Positions 36,423-48,674 of a DNA stretch of 64,000 bases are shown piece after piece (the first letter of the stretch is position 1; each line of letters opens with the position of its first letter). A model generated the notes under the pieces. The model was not told where the DNA came from and did no database searches. It saw nothing but the letters and a program-made list of their open reading frames with translations. The stretch covers positions 36,616,501 through 36,680,500 of the forward strand of contig NC_088344.1 in NCBI RefSeq assembly GCF_036884655.1, in the 5' to 3' direction. The position numbers and the translations under genes are program-made. Source of the DNA: Musa acuminata AAA Group. Taxonomy: Eukaryota > Streptophyta > Magnoliopsida > Zingiberales > Musaceae.

Positions 36423-38850
36423 CATGGCTTCGTCGCATGCTGTTTCTTGTTCTGTGGTCTCAACTTTTTGTCGTACATGAAGTGCGTTGAGATGTTCGGG
36501 TTGAGAGTAACTTTCATGCATGTGAAATGAAGTCCTCATGCACCAGTAGAATCCCTCCGTGAAAGGAACGCCTATCTAATTTTGAGGTTATAGCTTCATC
36601 TTCAAGGCTTCTGACAGAAGGCATTTTATGCTATTCGACGACGTCTGCCTCAAGGATGGCAACCACAAGCCTAAAGACGATCCGGTCAGTGGTCTCCACG
36701 ACAGGACAAGTCAAGAGCTCCCTGGGAAACAAATGGCCTTTGTAGTGACACTTGGAAAGATTGTACTTTCTCCAAAAACTAAAAATCCATTTGATTCTAA
36801 TTAGTTTTTGTGACCATGCAGATGCAATTTCTTGAAGGTTTTTGCAAGTGCAAGGATTAGCAGTACTCTGTCTCTTCCACTTAAAATCGTTTCCACATCA
36901 TATTCTGAGTTTCATATGTTACAGAATCCCAAATAGAGTCAGTCTGACCATAGTTTTCTTGGCTATCACTGTAAAAGCCACCATTCTTACTACTTACCAT
37001 GAAGTACAAGTCTTTTTTTATCTCAAGAACTGATGAAAGCCAAACAGGCATCCCTCTTTTCCATTTTCTCAAGTAGCACTAACATGAGAAGGGGATGCCC
37101 ATAATTTACTCAGATAGATGACAATGGAAGGAAGACAGGCAATTATTTCAGCAGTTGAAGCAGTGCAAACCATGGACAAGGCTGCTTTCTCTAGACTGTT
37201 ATTGGGATGCTGAACAACACTAGAGGGACTGTTGACAGAGAGTGGAAATGTTCATGAGTGTAGTGTTGTGTTGGGTGACTAGGTACCACTTTGGAATCAG
37301 CACAGTGTTGGGTGTTTTTGCTTTAATAGAAGTAGACCCACATGGTTGTGTGAAAAATCCGTTCATAAATCTGTCGGATCTCTTTTATCTTGCATTTTGG
37401 AGCTCACAACTTTCGGGCCACACCAATGATCGATCGACCAAATGTTCCTTATCAAATTGGTGCTAGAAGGAAGCCCATGCCTATACCTCGATCGAGCAAA
37501 CTAGTTCCCTGCACTGATAAAATCATTTAGTCTCACATTTGTTAAGGAATATAAAAACTAAGAGCCGCACCAATGACCGATTGGGACCAAATGTCCCTTA
37601 TCAACATATTAATTATATTTGATAATGTGAAAGCATTGTGTATTAGATCTTATTTTTCAAAAAAATAAAAAGGAGAAAAATCATGATGCATATTAATGGA
37701 AACATTGAGTAAAGAATAAAGGAAAGCTGGCATGCATAAGGAAACAAGTGTGAAAACAATAAAGAGAATCCACTAATGTTCCTCATATGTTTCACCACAG
37801 CTTCACTCTGTAAGTTAAGAACCAAAACACAAACATAACAATACAGCATTTCTTCTGCATCGAGTAGCTTTCTGGATTAAACAAAACTATCAAACATCCA
37901 CCTTGCCTTCTCATTTGACAAGCATAAGTAATGAATATGTTAACTTAATCCTAAAACTGTTCACATGGCTCGAGACATGTATGATTAGTTTGCAAATTAC
38001 TCAAAGATCATATACCCTATGATCTTAACAAGAAAAATAGCACTTCAGATATCATGACAAAAAAGCAACTCATAAGTATAACTGAAGACTGGCTAAAGGA
38101 ACAACAGAACTAGGTGAGAGGCTCATCTGGAAAACAAACCCTTGGAGAGGGAAAAAGAAATACCAAGGGAATCTAAATTGCAATTAGGGTGAATTCAGAG
38201 TTCAGAGCAGACAGCACAGGCTTCTGAAAAGCTTGTTGTTCCTGGTCATCCTTTCCTCCTTTTGAGCCCTTGGAACGGCATAAAGAATGAAACAGAAGGC
38301 AAAGCTTGCTACTCCTTGGATATCATAATCAACTTCCTTCCTTCAACTACTGATACACATTTCACATAACAAAACACATTGATGATCTCAAATCTTAAAA
38401 TGCCTGTATACGAGTACCAAAATCCATAATATTGATAAGCAGAAAAGAAATGGCAAAGATACCATATTCCCAAGGCACTTATAACATGAATGAAAAGGAT
38501 GCCCACTTAAAATGAAGTGGAGCTATAAATATAGGGAGTGCTATGACCAGACATCAGAAAGTACTTGCCAACATGATAACATCAGATAACATCCTAAGAA
38601 CGTAAAGACATATTAAAGGAGGGAGACACAAAGACACCTCTGAGAACACAAACCTCACACTTCAGAATCATAACATCATGGGCAACAACAAAGGCCCACC
38701 AACACAATAAAAAAAAGATGGTCCTTTCCTTGGATAGGCATTGCAGAGAGAGAATAGTAATATGGCTACTTTGTTATATGGAACTCCAATACGATGCCTC
38801 TTCTTTTATTCTCTAGCAATGGAACTAGGATAATCAGAATTCCCATGAAT
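36423..38850. other. Intergenic: 3' flanks of two convergent genes
   Basis: WRKY 3' UTR on the left and bHLH144-type 3' UTR on the right. Two short related segments (about 37421-37455 and 37570-37605, CACCAATGA-CGAT-ACCAAATGT-CCTTATCAA) look like dispersed repeat pieces. No exons were recognised. Confidence 0.5.
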
Positions 38851-39576
38851 TTAGTCATCAAGGTCCTGTATTCCGAGTTTCTCAACTTCTGACTTGAGGG
38901 ATTTCAAATATCTAACAGCTTCATCAAGGACGACCGTCGTGTCCATCTGATCTCCGCCAGGTATAATGCCCCTGAGAGCTTCGACCATCTTTTTCATCCT
39001 ATCCCTCTTTCTATCGGCACTGTTCAAAGTTGACTTGTGACTGGAAGCATTTCCCAATGTGTGACATCCCAGATCTTCCATGAAGCGTGGTGAGTCTGGG
39101 AAATTGTCATCCTGGTTGTAGACAGGAGTCCTACCGGTGCTGATTACATCGTCATCTTCATCATTTTCTTCTTCTGAACTAAGCAGTGCATTAATATCTT
39201 CAGTGTCTTCTTTGAAAGATGATGAACATTCTTCTTTAATATCAGTATTTCTGCCAATGATTTTGCCATATTCTTCAACACATGCAGCACCAACATGGAA
39301 GTTTGAGGAACCAAACTCGTGAACCAGAGCAGGGTGGGACATGACCCGATCTGTGTTGTCCATCTGATTAAAAATGAAGTTCTTGGGGCAGGTTTCAGAG
39401 AGTTGGTGCTTGAATCTACTAAATGTACCAGGAATTTCATATTTTCTCCCAGGTTGAGCAGCACCAAAGGTAAGGGTAGGAACACCATTGGTATAGATGT
39501 TATAGGTGTAGCCACCCACTTCATATGGATGAGCGGGTGGTACATTTCCTGCAAAATATCTTGGGTCTCCGTGCAT
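38851..39576 (-). CDS. SAC51/bHLH144-type atypical bHLH transcription regulator
   Basis: The main ORF lies in one exon: 241 residues, from the ATG at 39576 to the TGA at 38851. Recognisable SAC51-family features are ETCPKNFIFNQMD (about 61-73), an acidic Ser/Glu middle, and a C-terminal helix-loop-helix (about 185-235: RMKKMVEALRGIIPGG, then TVVLDEAVRYLKSLKSEVEK). The basic region lacks the His-Glu-Arg residues that contact E-boxes, so it probably acts by dimerising with other bHLH proteins. In Arabidopsis this family (SAC51, SACL1-3) controls vascular growth, and its translation is released by thermospermine through a conserved uORF; such a uORF is present here (39957-40774). Transcription is leftward from about 41.6 kb. 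Confidence 0.88.
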   Translation of the reverse strand: MHGDPRYFAGNVPPAHPYEVGGYTYNIYTNGVPTLTFGAAQPGRKYEIPGTFSRFKHQLSETCPKNFIFNQMDNTDRVMSHPALVHEFGSSNFHVGAACVEEYGKIIGRNTDIKEECSSSFKEDTEDINALLSSEEENDEDDDVISTGRTPVYNQDDNFPDSPRFMEDLGCHTLGNASSHKSTLNSADRKRDRMKKMVEALRGIIPGGDQMDTTVVLDEAVRYLKSLKSEVEKLGIQDLDD

Positions 39577-39672
39577 GGAGACAAAAGATTATTGGATCCT
39601 TTGCTGCCGAAATGGGGATGGTTGGATGGTCTTCAGCAGGCAGAAGTATATGGCTTTCAAATGTGTCTCCAA

Positions 39673-39777
39673 TTTTCTTTTTTTCTTTTTTTGAGTAAGT
39701 GACCAAGACAGGATTCAGTCTCAAGACCTTGCGATAGACTATCAAAGTATTTATCAACTAAGCTAGTTGACACCTTT
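39673..39777 (-). mobile_element. SINE with perfect 11-bp target duplication
   Basis: On the minus strand the element begins AAAGGTGTCAACTAGCTTAG, with a tRNA-like A box (TAGCTTAGTTGATAAA) and B box (GGTCTTGAGACTGAATCC) at normal spacing. It ends in an A-rich tail, AAAAAAAGAAAAAAAGAAAA. It is flanked by identical TGTGTCTCCAA at 39662-39672 and 39778-39788. It lies between the conserved uORF and the main ORF of the bHLH144-type gene, in the sense direction. An intron from a GTAAGAT donor (39817) to a CAG acceptor (39604) would remove it from the mRNA; which form is made cannot be told. Confidence 0.9.
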
Positions 39778-39956
39778 TGTGTCTCCAAAAGTTACTATGT
39801 GCTTCCGAATATCTTACCAGATTATCACTTTAGAAAAGATTGTGTGGTAGCAAATTATATGTCACCAATGTATTATCTTCCCAATCTTGCATCTATCATT
39901 ATTCTTATGGCAGATCGATGACTAAAGAGGATATTATAGCCCAGCTTACTTTGAAA

Positions 39957-40774
39957 CTACGTTACAGGCTTAAGCAACTGGCGGAAGTACTCAGCCTAGC
40001 ATTTGGAAGGACAAGATCAATAGCGTTATAATATATAAGAGCTCAAATAAGAAGGAAATAAAGAGTACGAACCAAGAAAATATACTATCCAATACATACA
40101 GACATCCAAACAAAAGACAAGGATCATCTTATAGACATTATAAATATAAAAATAGTAATATATAGCATGTACATAAAGAATAGAAAAAACTATAGCACAA
40201 ATCAAAATATCTTTGTAAGGATAAGCACATTTCACTAATGAACTGATTTCTAAATAAGCTCATTTTGGCCAAACTATCATCAAACAAAAAAGCAAACAGT
40301 TGTCTGCATTTCAGCAATATAAGCCGAAATTGTCATGAGACATGATATATCACGAAATATAATTAATTCTACATACTATTTAGTTTGTTTGCCTATGATT
40401 ATAGAAGAACAATACTCATATGAATTAAGAGGAAGTCAATAATTTCAATCATGAAGGATTAATATATACAATGATCAGCATAACCCTTAAAAGGAATCAA
40501 AAGTGGAGAAGAAATCATAATAATGGATCAGAACCTAACAACATTTTGTGTTGACAGGACAAGATGCATAACATAGGACAATTCCAAAGGATATATACTA
40601 CAGTTTGCAATGGGCACAAAATAAAGTATAACCAAAGCAAAGGAGTATGAAAAAACAGGGAATCACCTGACAAAATTGCATCAATTGATAGAAAGCAATG
40701 ATTCTAACGTTCATTATGATTTCCCCAACTTCCTCCACAGTGCAGTATCTCTTTAAGTCGAGCTCAATGTACAT
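39957..40774 (-). CDS. Conserved uORF of the SAC51 family, split by an intron
   Basis: Two minus-strand exon parts, 40774-40667 (36 codons) and 39995-39957 (12 codons plus stop), join in phase 0 across a CAG|GTGATT donor and a TAG|GCTGAG acceptor. They encode a 48-residue peptide ending FCQAEYFRQLLKPVT. From memory, the SAC51-family conserved-peptide uORF ends in a nearly identical CQAEYFRHLLKPVT, preceded by an RVIAC-like block; here RIIAFYQLMQ. In that family the peptide stalls translation of the main ORF and thermospermine relieves it. The exon starts at 40840 after a TTTTGTGCAG acceptor, and an in-frame stop upstream supports a separate short ORF. It is easily missed because neither exon piece alone looks like a gene. 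Confidence 0.88.
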
Positions 40775-41441
40775 TATCACCACTTCAAATCCAATATAAT
40801 TGAGTCATTAAACCAAACAATCGGCTTCAGTTCGTGTTACCTGCACAAAAGTATGCATAAAAATACGACTAGAAAGAATCTTACAATAGCAACGTAAATC
40901 TTATGATAATTGGAGAGAAGGAACACAGAATCAAAATTCAACCTTTATCCTCTTCCGCAAAAAGTTCAACATAGATCAAAACAAGCAAGAAGCGGGGACA
41001 TACACAATAACACGGGAAAAGACAACTAGGCAAGCACGCTTCTTATTGCCGTCGTAATGAATCGGGAGGGACGACACCCACGGCATGATGTTTGACCTCA
41101 CGTCTTTCCAGCAATTCTGGTCAACAATCAAAGTGAAGATCCTCGTATTATAATAAAGTCAAAACCAGACCCTCCATGCCACGAAAAATTCACAGAAGAA
41201 CAGAGACGAAACACATAATTCGATGACAAACCGAGACATACGCTACATTTGATAAAAAAGATGTGCGAGATCGAGAAGGACATCCAGATCTCCAAGTAAT
41301 AAAAAGAGAGAACCTTTAATAAAAAGTCATAGAGGATCCAAGGAAACAAACAAGAAAACAACGACGAACAGATGGATATAAGAAGTAGAGGAAACATGCC
41401 GCGATGGCATAAAAGTTAGGAATACCGAGTTACAAACTTAC

Positions 41442-41640
41442 GGAGAACGAACCAAGGACGATAACGATGACGGCGAGCTCAAAATCCAAAGTTTTACAGC
41501 GAATTAGGGACGAAATCGAAGAAGAGCTCCTCAGACGAGACGCAGCACCAGATTACGAAGGCCACCACTAGAGTCCAGGCTTAGGTTATGGCCTCCTTTT
41601 TAAGCTGAGGCCACAGCTAAACCCTAAGGGCTGGATTCTT
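41442..41640 (-). other. First leader exon and start region of the bHLH144-type transcript
   Basis: The GC-balanced segment ends at a clean donor TTCTCC|GTAAGT (exon edge 41442). It resembles a plant 5' leader (CTTCTTCGATTTCGTCCC). The transcript start is probably around 41600, next to the GA/CT tract. A further exon may lie near 41119-40970, where a 36-codon ORF begins (41086), but its splice sites are ambiguous. Confidence 0.55.
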
Positions 41641-41662
41641 ATTGTGCCCTCTAACCTTAGGC

Positions 41663-41668
<6 letters not shown>

Positions 41669-41709
<41 letters not shown>

Positions 41710-41714
41710 TCTCT
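41669..41714. repeat. (CT)n/(GA)n tract at the bHLH144-type promoter
   Basis: 46 bp of CT with one interruption, GA on the transcribed strand, immediately upstream of the presumed transcript start. GA repeats bind BBR/BPC proteins in plants, so a regulatory role is possible but unproven. Confidence 0.9.
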
Positions 41715-42071
41715 TAATTTAACTTTATTTTGATTAGAAAAAAGACAATTAAAGTGACTAATCAAAACCCTTAATAAGCTTTTTACTTGATTAAAGTGGT
41801 TGGTTGATCATTAAGAAGGTGGCCATCATGTCTCATTTGATCAGTGGATTCTACTATTATATATTTGTTCTTCTTGTTTGTTATACTTTGATTACTAAGA
41901 TATAGACCATTTGGCTCAAACTAGTAATTGCTTTGTCAGCTTTCTACTTTGCATCCACATCCAACTAATGAAAATGATGTTTAGACTTCATACTTACCTA
42001 AGGCATAACTTAGAAATCTTACTTCCATGTTTAGACTTCATACTTCAAATCATACTTTTATTATATATTAT

Positions 42072-42708
42072 TGATAAGACATATTCTGGTATCTCAATCC
42101 TCGTGGATATAATCAGCAGCAAACACGTTAGCGTGGACATGAAGCCTCGGGACTGAGATAGAGCATCACATCGAATGTGCCACCTTATACTCGGGACGAC
42201 GGTCGCCCCTTCCCGTATTGTCCAAAGCTGCACAAGACAACGTCGTACGGTAGAAGGTCACTTCGAAAAGTTCGGAATGGTGCGGGGTGATGTCGTTCAG
42301 TGTAGGTCGATCGGTGCTCGCACAAAGGTACAAGTTGATCGCCCGAGAAGTCGATCGCTGTCGTCAGATCATATATGATCGACCCTCGAGCACAAGTATA
42401 AAAGCCTCATGATCGACATCAAGCGAGGGGTTGGGGTGTTTCTTTCCTTTTATAAAAAAAACTTCACTTCATACTCACTTAACTTTCAAGGGGTTGAGTC
42501 GAAAAATCCTCCTTCCGACCTCAGCATGTGTGCAGGAACCCAGTGATGAAGAAGCAAGCCACTCATCAAGGAAGAAGATTGTGCCCATGGGATAAGGCGC
42601 AAACTCAACCCCGACTCGACAAATGCTCATCATCCAACAATCAGCCGCATAGACAATTTTGCACATCGAGGGTCAGATCGAACCATGCGGTTCGAGATTT
42701 CATTAACA
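42072..42708 (+). mobile_element. Solo LTR (Ty3/gypsy type)
   Basis: 637 bp from TGATAAGACATATTCTGG to TTTCATTAACA, flanked by ATTAT at 42067-42071 and 42709-42713. A TATAAAAG box is at 42391 and a GTGTGCAGGAACCC motif at 42529-42542. The start resembles the LTR at 606 (TGATAGGGCATATT), and the shared GTGTGCAGGA-CCC motif supports the same family. Because the target duplication is AT-rich it is weaker evidence by itself than that at 33105, but termini and composition change agree. Confidence 0.8.
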
Positions 42709-43509
42709 ATTATAAAAAAATTTAAATTAACAATCCGACCGCTTTGGATTTCAATGTTGTTATTATATTTTTAAAGAAAATAAGGGGTGATAATGGTTTT
42801 GAAATCACTAGCTTAGTTTCAATTCAACTAAAATTCCGATTAAATCCAAATATGAAGTATTAACCCGTGACACATATTTATCTTTTATATTTATTTTTTT
42901 TCATATTTAACCAGTTTAGAGCAGTTAATTTTGATTTCGATTTCAATTTCTAGGCATTGAAATAGAACAGTTAATTTCTCATATTTTGCTGAAAAATCAA
43001 TCCGAATTTCGAATCAATTTGGGTTCGATTCAGACCTTCTCATGGATTGGATGGGCCAAATTGCAACCCGGGGGGGACGATTATGGACTAGTTTTTGGAA
43101 GCAATATGAAAGAAAAGCTTTTACATACAATATATTTACATCCCTTGCAATTATAAATTTTAGTACAACATTATATCCCTCCAAACAGTAAACGACTCCA
43201 CGTACGTCAGTATACTGTTGTTAGTATTAGTTTATTTGAGCTAAATAAATATATACAATATAAACATTCTAAAACACTATATTGTTATAGTACATATGAG
43301 TTTGTAAAAGATATTAATATAATATTTATAATTTTCATAAATAATTAATTTACAATAATTAATCTAAGTTATTTTTGTATAAAAATATTATGACATAATA
43401 AAAAAATATTATAACAAGACTCGTTCGTCAACTTATGGATAAGAAAAAAAAAGAGGAAAAGAGGTATTTCCCAGAAAAATCTAAAAAATAAGTCTTTTTT
43501 TCGAAAATT

Positions 43510-43588
<79 letters not shown>

Positions 43589-43697
43589 TGAAATTGTGGA
43601 TATCTCGAAGAACAGTAACGTAAGCGCTGAAGTCATCCCGGTCCTTGTTGCCAACTTTGACCGTCGAAAGATCTAATGTACCCCGTCATCCGAGGAA
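42709..43697. other. AT-rich upstream region of CYP72A copy A
   Basis: From about 42832 onward this region matches the sequence upstream of copy B (from about 51523) and, from about 43150, that of copy C (from about 55397). It ends in a long TA tract, a short conserved leader and the start codon at 43698. Confidence 0.7.
43513..43585. repeat. (TA)n tract upstream of CYP72A copy A
   Basis: 73 bp of pure TA ending 112 bp before the start codon. The equivalent tracts are 27 bp in copy B and 75 bp in copy C. Confidence 0.95.
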
Positions 43698-46600
43698 ATG
43701 GACACGCCGGCCGTCTCTTGTAAGTCCATGGCCGTGGGTGATTCCGTGTCAGAAGACATGGCGTGGAGCCTCGTGTGGGGTGTGGGCGGGCTGCTGCTTC
43801 TGGTGTGGGCGCTGAGGACGCTGAACCGGGCGTGGTGGACGCCGAGGCGGCTGGAGCGCGCGCTCCGGGCGCAGGGGCTCAACGGCACCCCCTACCGCTT
43901 CCCCAAAGGCGATCTCAAGGAGAACGTGCGGCTCGACAAAGAGGCGCTCTCCACGCCCATGCCTCTCACCCACAACATCGTCCCTCGCGTCCTCCCTTTT
44001 CTCCGTCGCGCCATCGACGAGTACGGTAAGCCTCTCTTTTTCGACGTTGTTTTCGAGATATTTGATGCGTGCAATCAACTTGTTTGATTTATTGCCTATT
44101 AGAGAGGATCTTGACGAAGGACTCGTGAATCCATGCAGGCAAGATATGCTTCACTTGGTTTGGACCAGTACCCCGAGTGACGATTATGGATCCCGAGTTG
44201 GTGAGGGAGGTTCTTTCCAACAAGTTCGGCCACTTTGGTAAGCCCAAAGGAATCCTCCTCGGAAGGTTTCTCTTTAGAGGACTTGTTTCGTACGAAGGCG
44301 AAAAGTGGGTGAAACATAGGAGGATTATGAATCCTGCTTTCCATGTTGAGAAGTTGAAGGTGACTCATTGCCCCTGTTGGAGATAATCTTGTTTGTAGCT
44401 TGGTTTATGTGAAAATGTCGGCCTCCTTCGAGCCTATTGAAACGAATTGACTTCTCTTTTTTTCTCTTATCCTCATCATTTACAGCGAATGTTGCCAGCA
44501 TTCTGTGCTTGCTGTAGTGATCTGATGAGCAGGTGGGAGAACCTGGTTGGCTCCGAGGCATGTTACGAGTTGGATGTTTGGCCTGAGTTCCAAAGCTTCA
44601 CCGGAGATGTCATTTCACGAACAGCTTTTGGTAGCAGTTACGAAGAAGGAAGACGAATTTTCCAACTCCAAACCGAGCAGGCTGAACTCGTTATCCAGTC
44701 TATCCAAAATCTATACATCCCAGGTTACATGTAAGTTATTGCCTTTGGTTTCTTCATTTATTGTTAGCTGAATGCTGGTTAGTGTAGTGGTTCTATTGAG
44801 TAGGCAGTTGGTCGATTGCTGCTTGCTTTGTTGCTCACCCAGTTACAAGCATCCCATGCCTCTTTATCAGACTCTCAACCAATAACATAACGAATCGAAA
44901 CGTTCTTCATTTTTTCGATTGCAGAAGTTGATGATTACTTGTAAAATTTTCTAGAGCAGGTACTCGTTGCAGAAGTTTCAATTAGGATAACTTAGTAAAA
45001 TCGTGTCTTTATTGCCATCTTCAGGTGGTTCCTTAACACAAACAATAACCGATTGCTTCAATTCTGTTTTTCACATAATCTATTGAGCTAAACCAACTTT
45101 ACTTTCAAGTAATATGTAGGGTATCGCTAACTAATGGCTATCATACAGGTTTCTTCCGACCCCTAAGAACAAGAGAATAAAAGCAGTCGATAGAGAGGTC
45201 CGAGCACTTCTTCGAGGCATAATAAAGAAGAGGGAACAGGCTATAAAATTGGGTCAAGCAAGCAACGATGACCTGTTAGGCATATTGATGGAGTCCAATT
45301 TAGAGCACTACCAAGAACATGGGAACAAGAATGCTGGGATGACTACAGAGGATGTGATTGAGGAATGCAAGCTGTTCTACTTTGCAGGGCAAGAAACAAC
45401 ATCTGTGCTGCTAACATGGACAATGATCGTCTTGAGCATGCATCCAGGCTGGCAGATTCGGGCTAGGCAAGAGGTTCTTCAAGTCTTCGGAGAACGCAAA
45501 CCAGATTTTGATGGCTTGAGTCACTTAAAGAATGTAAGATTTAGTTTTGTTCTTTGTTATCCTGCTTAGTTGACCAGAAAGAACAAAAAAAAAAAATCAA
45601 ATAGGGAAACATAAGTATTTTAAAATTTTAGTTTTGTTAATGTCTATAAAGCAATGAGAGTTAATCTGTTCCTTGTTAAGGATCTGAAATCTGAATTATG
45701 TAAACAATGTCTTTACAAAATGCAAGTCAATGATCTTTCACATGTCCTGGATTAGCAGGAGCCTGATGCTGCACCTTTAGTTACAGATTCAGCAAACCAG
45801 TAAACGATGAAGCTTTCCTACATTTTAACTGAAATTTTGGGTTGCTTTTCCAATTATAATGTCGCTATATGTTTGATGAGTGACTTCAAATCATATTATA
45901 GAATGTTAGCTTCATTGTTTTCGAATCATATTATAAAATGTTGACTTCATGATGTAACTCTTCAGCCTCAACATATGTATCTAATTAATGAAAAAACCAT
46001 ATTGTCAGAAAGATACAGCTCCTGCTAATCTATGTATCTAAACATCCATGTTTCTTATATTATTAGTTTTATGTTGCTATATGTCTGATAGTTCCTCCAT
46101 GTTTCTAAATGAAATACAGCTCAAGGATGTCAGTTAGATACTTTCTTTTCTTATACTATATGTCAGAGAATTCTGTTCTTTTACTTTTTGTTTTTGGATT
46201 GACCTTTCAGAGAGATCTTACCAAACTTGTCATTATCTAAACATCTGAAACAATCCGCTGGAATTTGTGGCAGGTTACAATGATTCTATATGAGGTTCTC
46301 AGGCTATACCCACCAGTGGTTTTCCTCCAGAGGCAGACATACAAGACACTGAAACTTGGAGATGTGATTTACCCACCAGGTGTGATGCTTTTGATGCCGG
46401 TAATCTTCATTCACCATGATCCGAACTACTGGGGCAAAGATGCCAACGAGTTCAATCCAGAGAGATTTGCAGAAGGGGTTTCAAAGGCATCAAAAGACCA
46501 GGTCGCATTCTTTCCATTCGGTGGGGGTCCTCGAATCTGCATCGGCCAGAACTTTGCATTGCTGGAAGCCAAGATGGGACTAAGTATGATCCTTCAACGA

Positions 46601-46699
46601 TTCTCATTTGAGCTTTCACCATCTTATACCCATTCTCCACACAAACTTGTAACTCTTCAACCTCAACATGGTGCTCAAATAAGGTTACGTAGGTTTTGA
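43698..46699 (+). CDS. Cytochrome P450, CYP72A-type, copy A
   Basis: Five exons: 43698-44025, 44139-44359, 44486-44730, 45149-45533 and 46274-46699; 534 residues, all phases consistent. An N-terminal membrane anchor at about 21-42 ([20 protein letters not shown]) places it on the ER. P450 signatures: oxygen-binding AGQETT (344-349), K-helix EVLR (400-403), PERF (455-458) and haem loop [12 protein letters not shown] with the iron ligand Cys482. Sequence style ([30 protein letters not shown]) is CYP72A, a clan that hydroxylates terpenoids, gibberellins or herbicides with NADPH-P450 reductase; the substrate cannot be told. Exon 1 is GC-rich and the others are not. An alternative start is Met11. 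It appears intact. Confidence 0.92.

Positions 46700-48674
<1,975 letters not shown>

Noticed and set aside
40976..41086. Extra 36-codon uORF (MPWVSSLPIH...) in the bHLH144-type leader
   Set aside because: It is unclear whether this segment is exon or intron, and the peptide is not one I recognise as conserved.
43673..44561. Antisense open frames over the P450 exons, repeated in all three copies
   Set aside because: Shadows of the GC-rich sense exons; their recurrence follows from the duplication.
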